Source: CAZBBC01 sp964489835
GTDB taxonomy: Bacteria > Calditrichota > Calditrichia > JAJRVZ01
Assembly (NCBI GenBank): GCA_964489835.1
Contig: CAZBBC010000010.1
Coordinates: forward strand, 12,272-76,271
DNA length: 64,000 nt
Direction of reading: 5' to 3'
Shown here: positions 33,830-43,321 of the stretch, one piece after another
How the letters are laid out: each line of letters starts with the position of its first letter
Position numbering within the stretch: the stretch's first letter is position 1
Position numbers and translations under genes: made by a program
Notes under the pieces: model-generated
The model's database searches: none
Seen by the model: the letters and a program-made list of their open reading frames with translations, nothing else
What the model was told of the DNA's origin: nothing

Positions 33830-34054
33830 ATGGAATTACTTATCATCATAATCGTAATAGTACTGTCAATTGGTCTGGGTATTCTTTGGGGCCGCAAAAC
33901 ATTAAAAAACCATATTATTAATAAATCACAGGAGATCGATGAACTTGATCAACTTCATCTAATGGTGGAATGGAACGGTCCGATTAATTTTGCTGATAAA
34001 ATTACTAATCCGAAAAATGAAGAAAGATCAAGAAAGATAGAAACAATTGAATGA
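33830..34054 (+). CDS. Small single-pass membrane protein
   Basis: 74 residues. ATG at 33830 with GGAG at 33818-33821; the TTG at 33824 is a poorer choice. The N-terminal half is one TM helix (LLIIIIVIVLSIGLGILWG) followed by a charged cytoplasmic tail with RKTLKNHIINKSQEIDELDQLH. Family not recognised. It is the last plus-strand gene before the strand switch at 34.1 kb. Confidence 0.6.
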   Translation: MELLIIIIVIVLSIGLGILWGRKTLKNHIINKSQEIDELDQLHLMVEWNGPINFADKITNPKNEERSRKIETIE

Positions 34055-34087
34055 AATTTGATACAAGAACTCACCTATACCTTTTTC

Positions 34088-34804
34088 TCATATATTAAAA
34101 CATTGTCTGGTCCATTGGGTATCGGCATCACGTTTTTCAACGTTAGTTAAAATACCCGGGGCAGCCTGAATCACCGATTCGAATACCTTGTTAGCGATGA
34201 GCATGTTACCTACCTTGTTGGCGTGAACCGTATCCGGATGAATAAGATAATCCCTTTGTCCTTCCGCTGACCATACATCGGCATAAATGCAGTTATTTTC
34301 CTCTGCAAATTCCAATAACATGGCATTATATTCCCGCGTCTTATCTGTACTCCCCTTATCGAACGGCGGGTAATAATGAAAGGCTGACATATGGTAGATA
34401 TTGACAATAACAATAAGGGGATTGATGCGCTTCCTGATTTGTTTGACAATCTTGTCCAGTTCTACCTTAAATTCTGAAAGGGGCATTCCGGCGCGCATAT
34501 CGTTCAAACCATAGGCAATAATGACTAAATCAGGATTAAAGGAAATAACCTCTTGATCGAGGCGCTCTGCAGCACTTGGCTTTATAGAAGTTTGATATCC
34601 GGGGCTACGTGGGGAAATAACACTGGCTCCAAGTCCGGCGTTATGATAAGAAATCGGCTTTTCCTGAGCCTGTACAAGATGGTGCCAGAAAATATCAGCC
34701 CAGCGTTCCTCCGGACCGGTCAACCAACCGCCACCTTCAACCGTACTTTCGCCAAAAACCACGAGAGATTCAAATGGTCCCGGTGGTATTGATTTCTGTT
34801 TCAT
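34088..34804 (-). CDS. SGNH/GDSL-type hydrolase
   Basis: Esterase or lipase-fold hydrolase. Block I is VVFGESTVEGGGW with the catalytic Ser, block III is YGLNDMRAG with the conserved Asn, and block V is HPDTVHANKVGN with the Asp-x-x-His pair. About 238 residues from the ATG at 34804, which follows the upstream stop by 10 bases and has GGTAGGAAT before it. The longer frame to 34864 overlaps the upstream gene. No signal peptide, so cytoplasmic. It pairs with the thymidylate-synthase-like gene; the substrate is unknown. Confidence 0.8.
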   Translation of the reverse strand: MKQKSIPPGPFESLVVFGESTVEGGGWLTGPEERWADIFWHHLVQAQEKPISYHNAGLGASVISPRSPGYQTSIKPSAAERLDQEVISFNPDLVIIAYGLNDMRAGMPLSEFKVELDKIVKQIRKRINPLIVIVNIYHMSAFHYYPPFDKGSTDKTREYNAMLLEFAEENNCIYADVWSAEGQRDYLIHPDTVHANKVGNMLIANKVFESVIQAAPGILTNVEKRDADTQWTRQCFNI

Positions 34805-34814
34805 TCTGGTATTC

Positions 34815-35669
34815 CTACCTTCCCATTTTGGAGGCTTTTTCCAGGATTGAGGGTATGGAATCATCCATGATCCCTTTCACGTCCTCATATCGATAAGTTC
34901 GTTGTTCGAACGTCCTGGTTTTAAGAGCCGGGATAAATCTTTCCTCAAATTCTTTAAAATAGGATCCGTAAATATGGTAACTATCAGCTTGATGAACATA
35001 TCGTCCCAAAGTAACTTGTTTACCGGAAAGTTTTGAAATTTCCCCGGCAATTTTTAACTGCAGTTGGATGAAGGCAAACATATTCATAAAAGCTGCCTTA
35101 TAGGCATCATTCGATCGAAACCTGATATTTGTGTTTAAATACCAAAGATCTTCCTTATCATCTTTTAATAATCTGCACCAAATACTTTGCAGACAGGCCG
35201 GATCATAACAAAAATTATCCTCCCAGACTTTCCACGTGATTGCCTGGGCCCGCCGGGAATATGGTGTCTCGGCTAACTTCCGTGATAACAATTCTATTTG
35301 GTTATAAATTTCCTTCATCCCGGGAATAGTGTATTCAAACAATCTTTGGTGATAGGTATACTCCCACCGTGTATCCTGTGAGTCAACGGCAGAATCTCTG
35401 ACCAAATGGTCTTTTATACCATCAATTACCTCCAAAACATATTCCTGGAGGTCTTCCAGGCCGCCGGGGATATCTTTATGGATCATCGGTTCCGCCAGGG
35501 GTTCTTTAACAACAATGGTCATTGTACTATCCTTACTTGGTGGATCTCCCGGTTGATCATATTCGGTTTTAATATCACATCCATTATTATAAACATTTAC
35601 CAAAGATTTTTCCCAGGCCTCCGCCAAACCTTGACCTTCTACATACAGCACAGGAATATTTCCATTCAT
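34815..35669 (-). CDS. Thymidylate-synthase-like protein
   Basis: 284 residues. The second half has the thymidylate synthase / dCMP hydroxymethylase layout: a double-Arg RRAQAITWKVWEDNF, then a candidate nucleophile Cys in DPACLQSIW (in place of the usual PCH), then NTNIRFRSNDAYKAAFMNMFAFIQLQ (matching the RS.D segment), then RYVHQADSYHIYGSYF (matching GD.HIY). The N-terminal third is divergent (LEDLQEYVLEVIDGIKDHL). Whether it methylates dUMP is unclear. It may be a functional divergent synthase or a nucleotide-modifying relative. No flanking dihydrofolate reductase gene is seen; the neighbours are an SGNH hydrolase and a pectinase. Confidence 0.65.
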   Translation of the reverse strand: MNGNIPVLYVEGQGLAEAWEKSLVNVYNNGCDIKTEYDQPGDPPSKDSTMTIVVKEPLAEPMIHKDIPGGLEDLQEYVLEVIDGIKDHLVRDSAVDSQDTRWEYTYHQRLFEYTIPGMKEIYNQIELLSRKLAETPYSRRAQAITWKVWEDNFCYDPACLQSIWCRLLKDDKEDLWYLNTNIRFRSNDAYKAAFMNMFAFIQLQLKIAGEISKLSGKQVTLGRYVHQADSYHIYGSYFKEFEERFIPALKTRTFEQRTYRYEDVKGIMDDSIPSILEKASKMGR

Positions 35670-35725
35670 TTCGATATATCCTACCTTTCTTATAAATGAT
35701 TATTGATGCAATAAATCATGACGAT

Positions 35726-37180
35726 CTACTCTATTATAACATCCTCACAATTTTCAAATAATATCGGTTTGCCTTCCTCCGGTTCACACTTAACATTTTT
35801 CAATTTTAAACCATTTACCCAGTTGAATGTCATACCGTTCCTCGCTTTTATGGATATATTTTCCATTGTAATATTTTCAATGGGCTTATGTACCGTTCCT
35901 TGCATACTCAGTGCGACTTTAGCGCCGATACAGGTGACGTTTCGAATAGTGATATCCCTGAACAACGGATAGGCTTTGCCGTTTTTGTCTGCCATGAAAG
36001 CTCCATAGTTCGTGTTAATTCTTATCGCTTCCATACTGATGTTATCCATTCGGATATCCTGATACCATATTTTCTCCACGACACCTCCACGAGAAGCATT
36101 GGACTTGAGGCGAATACCTCTTTCTGCCCCCATAAATTCGCAGTCGTGTGCAAAGACATTACGGACATCACCGGACATATCACTGCCGATGACAATACCA
36201 CCATGACTATGAAAACCTTTGATATGGCGGATCACGATATTTTCCGTTGGGCGTCCCACCCGCCAACCATCCTCGTTAATACCTGATTTTAAAGCAATAC
36301 AATCATCTCCGGCATTGATTTCGCAATATTCAACCAAGGCATTTTTTGTTGAATTCAGATTAATTCCATCAGTATTGGGACCGCCAACAGTTTCCAATTG
36401 CAGGTCGCGGACAATCACATTCTCACAGTACAAAATATCAAATGTCCAGAAAGGACCGGGAGAAGCAATGGAAAAACCCTCGAACAAAACGTTTTTACAA
36501 TTGACAGGATTAATAAATTGTGGTCTGAGCGCCCCTTCCGGTGTGCCATAAACGCGTTTATCAGGCAAAACCCCCTTAAGGACTTGCGTATCGTAGATCA
36601 ATCGGGCCGTATGTTCACCTGCCGGTTGCCAATCCCACCATCTTTGGCCATAACCAAACATCTTGCCGGGTCCTGTAATCGCTATATTCGTGCAGTTATT
36701 GGCATAGATCAAAGGGGAGTAATTGTAAATTTCAAATCCGGCCCAGCGGGTAAAAACAACCGGCAGATAATCCTGTGGATCGTCACTAAAATGGAGTTCC
36801 GCACCCTGTTCAAAATGAAGATTAACGTTACTTTTCAGGTGAATAGCGCCGGTCAACCATTTACCTTTGGGAACAAGTACCTTTCCCCCACCCTCAGAAG
36901 AACAAGCATTAATGGCCGCTCTGAATGCCTTTGTATTCTTGGTTTTACCATCACCTATTGCTCCATACACAAGGATGTTATAAATCTTACTCTTATACTC
37001 GGGTCTATTCAATACCGGCATTGCAAATGGTGCAGTTATCGGTTCTATGTTTGCTGGTAGCATTTTGTCCATAGTTATGGTATGATTTATATCTTTCTTT
37101 TGTACTTCTTTACAAGAGAACAAGAAAAAAACAAATAGGAGCACAACTACAGAACTAACTTTTATCCAATAGATTTTCAT
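35726..37180 (-). CDS. GH28 family polygalacturonase-like lipoprotein
   Basis: 484 residues. The lipoprotein signal ends LFSCKE. Then comes the GH28 parallel beta-helix: NILVYGAIGDGKTKNTKAFRAAI at the N-terminal cap, the catalytic Asp motifs NTDGINLNS and GDDCIALKSG, a HGGIVIGSDMSG segment (GHG-type), and RGIRLKS (RIK-type). It cleaves galacturonan or rhamnogalacturonan at the cell surface. AAGGGG precedes the ATG. It starts a minus-strand group of glycan genes, but its downstream neighbours (TS-like, SGNH) may be separate. Confidence 0.9.
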   Translation of the reverse strand: MKIYWIKVSSVVVLLFVFFLFSCKEVQKKDINHTITMDKMLPANIEPITAPFAMPVLNRPEYKSKIYNILVYGAIGDGKTKNTKAFRAAINACSSEGGGKVLVPKGKWLTGAIHLKSNVNLHFEQGAELHFSDDPQDYLPVVFTRWAGFEIYNYSPLIYANNCTNIAITGPGKMFGYGQRWWDWQPAGEHTARLIYDTQVLKGVLPDKRVYGTPEGALRPQFINPVNCKNVLFEGFSIASPGPFWTFDILYCENVIVRDLQLETVGGPNTDGINLNSTKNALVEYCEINAGDDCIALKSGINEDGWRVGRPTENIVIRHIKGFHSHGGIVIGSDMSGDVRNVFAHDCEFMGAERGIRLKSNASRGGVVEKIWYQDIRMDNISMEAIRINTNYGAFMADKNGKAYPLFRDITIRNVTCIGAKVALSMQGTVHKPIENITMENISIKARNGMTFNWVNGLKLKNVKCEPEEGKPILFENCEDVIIE

Positions 37181-37207
37181 CTTTCGTTTCCCCTTATAAT
37201 GGAGAAT

Positions 37208-37397
37208 TTACCACTCCGTGGAAGGATTTTCCGGATTATAGTCGGGATTTTAAATTGGCATCTTAACATTGATGTCTTTTCGCCACTTGTCAAGTAATTT
37301 GTGGAGCGCCCTGGCTTTTTCAGGTAGTTTTTCAGCCAGATTATGTGTCTCCCTGATATCTTCCCGGAGATTGTAAAGTTCCAGATGATAAACATTA
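37208..37397 (-). pseudogene. Sulfatase C-terminal remnant
   Basis: Directly after the stop of the upstream gene, the minus strand reads NNNVYHLELYNLREDIRETHNLAEK, the classic C-terminal segment of type I sulfatases. It continues through ALHKLLDKWRKDINVKMPI, hits an in-frame TAA at 37250-37252, then resumes NPDYNPENPSTEW to a second stop at 37208. The catalytic N-terminal ~400 residues are gone. A decayed fragment in a cluster of glycan enzymes. Confidence 0.8.
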
Positions 37398-39704
37398 TTA
37401 TTGCGCACTGAATTCCAACACCCATACGCCAAGAGGGGGCAATTTCAAATCAAGATGCACAGTCTCTCTATTAAATTCCCCAAGCCGTGTTTCACCGATG
37501 GCATCGATTCTTTGTATTCGTCCTTCACCCGTAAATCCATATTCCACAGGATCAATGTCAAAATTCACCGCTAAGCTTTTATTGACGATGCTCGCTAAAA
37601 CGATTGCCAGATCACCATCAGCCGCCTGCCAGGTCGATATAATCATAGCCGGAGAGTGAGTTTTCCATGATGTTTCACCATCCATGCGTCCGGCATAAAT
37701 TGACAATCGTGAGAGTTCAAGATCAACTGTGGGTATTTCTATCACAGGTGAACGTTCAAACGTACCATATAACAGATATTTCAGGGCCTTTTGCCGAACA
37801 TGGGCAAGGCACATCATGTAGTCTATTTGCTCCTCTCGTTCTCTGAATTGTGAAGGATAAAAATTAGCAACCGTCGGTTGCATCCCCCAGGCAAAGGCCC
37901 GCGCTTGTTCCAGCCGAAACTGTTGGTTGTATTTCTCCTCCAGCAGCTCCAGGGGTTTTTCAGGAGCATACGCCTGCGGCCAAAATTCATCATAAGGAGG
38001 AATTGTTAGTGAGGAATAACTTCCGTAAGTCAGCGCATAGGGATGATATACGGCAGGAAAAAAGGGGATAACCTGCCAGCCGTCTCCACCCGGTTCTTTA
38101 TATCTTTCCTCACTAATTTGCAGGGTAAGAAAAATATCGAGGGAAGGAAACCAGGTTTCACAAACATGCTCTCCGGCAAGAATAATACTATGTCGGGCAG
38201 CCCGCTCACGTATATCTTTTTCAAGATCCTTAAAACCACTCATCCAGTAGTTTCCGCCACCCAGGGGGTGACCATGCGCTGGGTCATAACACGGGATGCT
38301 GCGAACAGCCTGATCCATATAGATACCATTAACACCGTATTCCAGGAGCACTTCCTGTGCTAAATCAGCATATTTTTCCCTCCAAAATGGTGTAGCGATG
38401 CACATCGCAGCGCAGGACTGTCGGTCAAACACGCATGGTTTTGACACCCGAAGGGTCCCATCACGATTCTTGGTCGCATATTTACCCGCCTTTTGTAAAT
38501 CCCAACTTTTTGTCTGCATACACCACAGTCGCTGGTTCATATAGACGATCGACCGTATGCCTTTATCCTGAGCCGTCCTCAATGCTTTTTTAAAAGCATC
38601 GATACCATCGCGCGGGGGCAAGTACTCCGGAAAACTTGTATCATAAGGACCATTATGCCACCAGTGCCAAAATACGGAAACAGGCAGTCCGAGCACCCGA
38701 TGCAAAGCCATTGCCGGGGGTAAAACCCCATTGGCTCGCCCTCTATTCCATACCCACATCCCGGTTTCTAATAACCACGCCGGTACCAACCCCTTTTTTA
38801 ATCGACTTTCCTTCGCCCATCGCTGTTTAACACCCCAGGTACGATATCTCTTTGCTGCGGTAATCCAGTCTCCTTGAAAAGTGCCTATCAGACAATGATA
38901 CGGCAAATCATATCTATCCTTGAAAAGATGAGGATTTTCAGGATAATGCTCCATTTCGTATCCTAAATCTACCGTGTCATCACTAAAAATGACAAAACCC
39001 TTTCGAAAAGCAGCCGTATCATCAGAGGCTAAATATAAACCGGGTCCGTTTTGCTCGTAAAAAGCGAGACACTGAAAAGCAAGCTCGCCGGGGTAAATCC
39101 ATGTACGACGATATTTCGTCCCGGAACCGTTTAATAATTTTCTTGGGTTTTTGGCCAGTTCCCCCATAAAACGCGGTACCCCCAGCCGTTCATTTTTGCC
39201 CAGGGATGAAATTTTGCATATTCTGGGAAATAGGATACTTTCAAACCTGACCTTGCCTCTCTCTTCAACAACCATTTTCCACTCGGACATCGGTTCATCT
39301 CGACGGAGTTGAACAGATACCAAAATACGCAGGTTGGGACTGTTTTCAATACCAAAGTGATCCCATATTAATTCCAGGGTAAAATGATCCCTTTTTTCCC
39401 AACGAAAGCGGTGAGCATCTGATGGTGCCAGGTCACTACCATCCCAAAGATTTAATTGCCAGAGACTATGAAGTATATTTTTTTTATCAATGAAGTTTTG
39501 GTTGTTAGTTCGATCAATAAATTCTATCAATTGTCCGCTTTGCGAATCGAAGCCGATATGCAGGTAATCAGTATCGAGACTGATTAAAACATGTATACTA
39601 TCACTGACAGTCTGTGCTTTAAGGGGCAATGAAAAGATCAGTTGAATAAAAAACAAGAAGAAGAGGAAAATGATCAATAACCAATGATTTTTACTCTGTT
39701 CCAT
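37398..39704 (-). CDS. Exported putative glycoside hydrolase (DUF6259-like)
   Basis: 768 residues with a signal peptide (HWLLIIFLFFLFFIQLIFSLPLKAQ). Beta-rich N-terminal part (about 35-280), then a TIM-barrel-like part with PAWLLETGMWVWNRG, PVSVFWHWWHNGPYD, IRSIVYMNQRLWC, GVNGIYMDQA (candidate catalytic Asp) and IILAGEHVCETWFPSLD (candidate Glu), then a beta C-terminal domain. This layout fits the DUF6259 group of putative glycosidases seen in polysaccharide loci. Substrate unknown. The sulfatase remnant begins at its stop. Confidence 0.7.
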   Translation of the reverse strand: MEQSKNHWLLIIFLFFLFFIQLIFSLPLKAQTVSDSIHVLISLDTDYLHIGFDSQSGQLIEFIDRTNNQNFIDKKNILHSLWQLNLWDGSDLAPSDAHRFRWEKRDHFTLELIWDHFGIENSPNLRILVSVQLRRDEPMSEWKMVVEERGKVRFESILFPRICKISSLGKNERLGVPRFMGELAKNPRKLLNGSGTKYRRTWIYPGELAFQCLAFYEQNGPGLYLASDDTAAFRKGFVIFSDDTVDLGYEMEHYPENPHLFKDRYDLPYHCLIGTFQGDWITAAKRYRTWGVKQRWAKESRLKKGLVPAWLLETGMWVWNRGRANGVLPPAMALHRVLGLPVSVFWHWWHNGPYDTSFPEYLPPRDGIDAFKKALRTAQDKGIRSIVYMNQRLWCMQTKSWDLQKAGKYATKNRDGTLRVSKPCVFDRQSCAAMCIATPFWREKYADLAQEVLLEYGVNGIYMDQAVRSIPCYDPAHGHPLGGGNYWMSGFKDLEKDIRERAARHSIILAGEHVCETWFPSLDIFLTLQISEERYKEPGGDGWQVIPFFPAVYHPYALTYGSYSSLTIPPYDEFWPQAYAPEKPLELLEEKYNQQFRLEQARAFAWGMQPTVANFYPSQFREREEQIDYMMCLAHVRQKALKYLLYGTFERSPVIEIPTVDLELSRLSIYAGRMDGETSWKTHSPAMIISTWQAADGDLAIVLASIVNKSLAVNFDIDPVEYGFTGEGRIQRIDAIGETRLGEFNRETVHLDLKLPPLGVWVLEFSAQ

Positions 39705-39766
39705 TATTGAGATTCCCTGATAAGTGGTTATCTAATGCCCTAGTGAATGACCCGGAATGTTTGCTA

Positions 39767-42136
39767 TCAATAAATAACTTCAATGATTCCATAGGCGTTT
39801 AGTTCACTTAAAACCACTATTTTTTTACTTTTTCCGCCAGTGAACAGTTCAAGATTCCGCACTTCCTCACCCGGTTGATAAAAATAAACCGCTTTTATTT
39901 TTTTATCAACGATATCCGGAATAGTAATTTTCAGATCCCTGACCGGCTGTAATAAGTGATTTCCCGGATTGGCAGATAAAGAAACATTTTTATTGACTAA
40001 ATGGATAGTTAAGCGATTTCTGCTACCATTAGACTTTATCCAGATCGTACTTCTGATCCCACTGCCTTTTTTGGGATCAAAAAGATGGGGAGACCTTTGA
40101 AATGCCGATTGAATAACTTCGGTTATTGGGCCTGGCGATTGGTATCGCTTGATACCGATTTTATTATCCAATGCTTTGAGCATGGAATACATAGTGCCTT
40201 CAAAGTTCAGAGAAAAAATGTCGCTACGGAAGGCCTGTAAAGCTGTTTCCAGAAAAATGCCCCTGTAAGGTAAGGCGCTTTCAATCGATGAAAAAGTAAC
40301 CAGGTTCTTCGAATTGCCCAAAGACGGATTAAAAAATGACTTTTTTATTCGCGGCTGAGCATACAAGTCATAAAGGGCATTTTGCCCAATTGAGATTACC
40401 CACCCTCCCCGATCTAAAAAATTTTGTACTGCTATTATTTGAAGATCAGACATAAATTCGATATTTGCCAGGATGATAACCGTATAATCAGCCAGTCTCC
40501 TTTCATTGAAGTCAGTCTCAATGATATGATCAAAGGGGATCTGCTGATCAGCCAGATAACGGTTTAAGGCATACACTTCCCTTAAATGTTCAATATTAAT
40601 ATAATGTACCTGGTCAAAGAAATGAGCCAACCCAATTTTCGCAGCAGAAATGTTGCCATCCCAAAGATCCTCATATTTCTCAAAAAAAGTGCGATACCTG
40701 GCCCGTATTTCTGGATTCCGAAAGGTCGTTACAAAAACACTGCTACCGGAAGCGGCAGTTTCAGCATGATGGATATCCTCCACGTCAGGATCATTCAGCG
40801 TATAAGGTAACAGCATACCCCGGACACCACAGGCGAAAGCATACCTTAACTCGGCATCATAATCCAAGACAACACCGGGAACAATGATACCGGTGGCCGA
40901 ATCTTCTTCATACATTTGCCAGCTGGCACCTTTAGCCCAAAGACGCATATTTTTACCATCTTCTGCCCGGCCGGCGGCCCCGAGTATTCTCTGACGTACC
41001 CCCCAATTCGGTATCAGAAAAAAATCTTTATTTATTTCACGCCCGGCTGCGGTCATCTCCGCTAATTGATCACCAATGCTGGTCGCCCAAAACATCACTG
41101 TTTCTGCCCAACGTAGCCGGCCTTTTGGTGTTTGCAGTGCGGGATTTGCCAACCGGATATTTTCATACGTCGCCTGGACATCCGCAGGAAGTATATGCGT
41201 GGTAATAAATGCTTCACACTCACCGAAAAGCATTCCTCCGCCAGCAGCATCCACATTAACTTCAGCAATGGAACCGGCAGTATCAAAATAGATACGTCTG
41301 TCTTGCGCTGAATATTTTTTTTCCAGCCAGGGAATAAATTCAGGAAATGTACGGGCCCAATAACGATAATCCCCTTCATTATAGAGGGTAATCTCTGCGT
41401 ATTGGTCAGTGCCGAAAGCCTTCTTAAACTCATCCGGCGGGTATTTTTGTTTTAAATAATCCTGAAAACAGGACTGGCAGGAACTGCAATAACAATGAAT
41501 AATATTGTTATCGATGAAAAGTCCGTCAAAACCTATCCGGGCGGAAAGTCTTGATTCAGCATTCATCAGGTTGCGCCATTCCCGGTTATTGGGACAGGGT
41601 GCGTAACGAATCTGAAGATCGTCCTTGTGACGCTCTAAAAAACATTTGCGTTTATAATTATAATGCAGATTCCCTGAGGGTTCCCGCTGCATCCAGTTAA
41701 TCGGATCACTTGGTTTGGGACCCAGATTCAGATATCCGTAATTTTCCCAGTGATCAAAAATTTCCCAGACCCCGTATCGTTTTTCATAATTTCCGGAAAT
41801 GGTCTGATTACAAAAATAAGGCGTCACCCAGCGCACACCTAGAGAGTCCAAATATTTCAGATAATCCTGGATTTGTTCCTTATATTCATTAAAAATGATA
41901 TTGCGATTATCTAAGACCATGCCCCCAAAACCAAAGCGCCCCAGGTAGCGCATTCCCGAACCCGGATGAAAGAGCGTAGGCACCCCCGTTGAAAAATTAC
42001 CCCGGAATTCCGGCAGTACCTCCTGCTCATTAGTATAATCAATAACATAAGTAAAAGGAATATGTGAAACCGGAGCTTGCGCAAAGACAAGACAGAAATT
42101 AAAAATCACCAATATTAATAAAATAAATTTTCTCAT
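39767..42136 (-). CDS. Exported putative glycosidase with TIM-barrel and trimerisation-type domains
   Basis: 789 residues with a signal peptide (KFILLILVIFNFCLVFAQ). The N-terminal half looks like a TIM barrel: LKYLDSLGVRWVTPYFC, ARIGFDGLFIDNNIIHCYCSSCQSCF (candidate Asp, with a CxC..CxxC cluster typical of GH42-like folds), and FGECEAF. The later RYLADQQIPFDHIIETDFNERRLADYTVIIL to FLDRGGWVISIG resembles the beta-galactosidase trimerisation or GATase-like domain. Function as a glycosidase is inferred; substrate unknown. It lies 62 bases upstream of the DUF6259-like gene, probably the same transcript. Confidence 0.6.
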   Translation of the reverse strand: MRKFILLILVIFNFCLVFAQAPVSHIPFTYVIDYTNEQEVLPEFRGNFSTGVPTLFHPGSGMRYLGRFGFGGMVLDNRNIIFNEYKEQIQDYLKYLDSLGVRWVTPYFCNQTISGNYEKRYGVWEIFDHWENYGYLNLGPKPSDPINWMQREPSGNLHYNYKRKCFLERHKDDLQIRYAPCPNNREWRNLMNAESRLSARIGFDGLFIDNNIIHCYCSSCQSCFQDYLKQKYPPDEFKKAFGTDQYAEITLYNEGDYRYWARTFPEFIPWLEKKYSAQDRRIYFDTAGSIAEVNVDAAGGGMLFGECEAFITTHILPADVQATYENIRLANPALQTPKGRLRWAETVMFWATSIGDQLAEMTAAGREINKDFFLIPNWGVRQRILGAAGRAEDGKNMRLWAKGASWQMYEEDSATGIIVPGVVLDYDAELRYAFACGVRGMLLPYTLNDPDVEDIHHAETAASGSSVFVTTFRNPEIRARYRTFFEKYEDLWDGNISAAKIGLAHFFDQVHYINIEHLREVYALNRYLADQQIPFDHIIETDFNERRLADYTVIILANIEFMSDLQIIAVQNFLDRGGWVISIGQNALYDLYAQPRIKKSFFNPSLGNSKNLVTFSSIESALPYRGIFLETALQAFRSDIFSLNFEGTMYSMLKALDNKIGIKRYQSPGPITEVIQSAFQRSPHLFDPKKGSGIRSTIWIKSNGSRNRLTIHLVNKNVSLSANPGNHLLQPVRDLKITIPDIVDKKIKAVYFYQPGEEVRNLELFTGGKSKKIVVLSELNAYGIIEVIY

Positions 42137-42298
42137 ATTGGAGTCCTATTATCTTTTGTGAAAGATTTCAGGTTGCGAGAATTGAACATCTGCGTTTGAT
42201 TAAACACTTTTAGACAAATATAGGATAGAAAAACTTTTCCTTCCAGTAATGGAGGGGGAATGATTCTTCCAGACCGAAAGATTCTACAGACTTACCGG

Positions 42299-42487
42299 TT
42301 ACATATACTTTTTCATCTCATATTTTTCCGCTATATTAATCCTTTCTGTATCGGGCAGAGAACTCATATATGATTTCCACCCGGGGCACCAGCTAGTATG
42401 CCATTTCCACAATCTTCCGAGAAATGATTTGGGATTATTGTCATATTTTGCACGGAAAGCACAATTTTCACAATTCTGATCAGACAT
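42299..42487 (-). CDS. Small cysteine-containing protein of unknown function
   Basis: 62 residues, start ATG with AGGAG upstream. It contains CENCAFRAKYDNNPKSFLG, then WKWHTSWCPGWKSYMSSLPD. The CxxC followed by a later Cys and His could bind a metal. Wording is regular and looks conserved, but I know no function. It lies 13 bases downstream of the GNAT-YoaP gene on the same strand and is likely co-transcribed with it. Confidence 0.65.
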   Translation of the reverse strand: MSDQNCENCAFRAKYDNNPKSFLGRLWKWHTSWCPGWKSYMSSLPDTERINIAEKYEMKKYM

Positions 42488-42500
42488 TTTAAAATCTCCT

Positions 42501-43286
42501 TTAATTTTTTAATTTTTTTACTCTCTTAGCTATCTTTTTCTGTATTTTCTCATAAGATGGTGGAGGACCGGTTCTTATTTGTTTTCCATCAATAAATAAG
42601 GCGTCCGAAATCCCCCAGTCTAAGAAAACTTCACGATTAAATGTATTGATCTCTTGAAACTTAACCTTATCCCCAAATTCATATGATGCTTTCTTTGCTC
42701 TTTCATAAGATAAATTTAATGCCGGACACCACCCATTTATAAAGGAAGTAACCGTTACTTTATTGGCAGTTTTACCGGGTTTCTTTTTTTCCTTTATCCA
42801 TTTTGGCGGGATAGCATTGTCAGTAAAAGGCTTCCAAAGCAGCACAGCCATACCATTTTTATCGACCTTCCTATAACCCTGTTTTTTAAACCATGAAGCC
42901 TTCATCCAAAATGGGAGTGAGACTCCCCAGGCAGCTATTCCTTTACTATTGAGAGATCTCACATCATCTTCTGCCGCTTTTAACAAGGATTTACCAATTC
43001 CTTTTTTTTGATGATTTCCGACCCCTTTTTTATAACCATGCACCCAAATACAATGGATAAAATACGAATCTTTTCCCGCAATGACTGAATGCTCAATGGG
43101 CACATATTGTATCATACCATAAACCTTATCACTTTCTACTGCTAACTTTACTCGTAGTCCTTTTTCCTTCATTTTATTAAACCATAACTCCTTATGGTTT
43201 CCCGCTTCTTTTATTTCATCAGACCAGTCTTCAAGACATAAAAAATATGTTTTCGCATATTTTTCTGTAAAATCAATAACATCCAT
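42501..43286 (-). CDS. GNAT acetyltransferase with YoaP-like C-terminal domain
   Basis: 261 residues. GNAT domain at about 1-155, with acetyl-CoA motif NHQKKGIGKSLLKAAEDDV. A C-terminal domain (about 180-261) follows: INGWCPALNLSYERAKKASYE, then FLDWGISDALFIDGKQIRTGPPPSYEKIQ. This matches the YoaP-type thioredoxin-like extension. GGAGG lies 7 bases before the ATG. Substrate unknown; such proteins are often solitary accessory genes. Confidence 0.82.
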   Translation of the reverse strand: MDVIDFTEKYAKTYFLCLEDWSDEIKEAGNHKELWFNKMKEKGLRVKLAVESDKVYGMIQYVPIEHSVIAGKDSYFIHCIWVHGYKKGVGNHQKKGIGKSLLKAAEDDVRSLNSKGIAAWGVSLPFWMKASWFKKQGYRKVDKNGMAVLLWKPFTDNAIPPKWIKEKKKPGKTANKVTVTSFINGWCPALNLSYERAKKASYEFGDKVKFQEINTFNREVFLDWGISDALFIDGKQIRTGPPPSYEKIQKKIAKRVKKLKN

Positions 43287-43321
43287 TTTAGACCTCCACG
43301 TGTTGTGCTTTGTGCGGCAAA

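Noticed and set aside
36398..37060. 220-residue ORF antisense to the GH28 gene
   Set aside because: Long only because GH28 is intact on the other strand; no recognisable protein.
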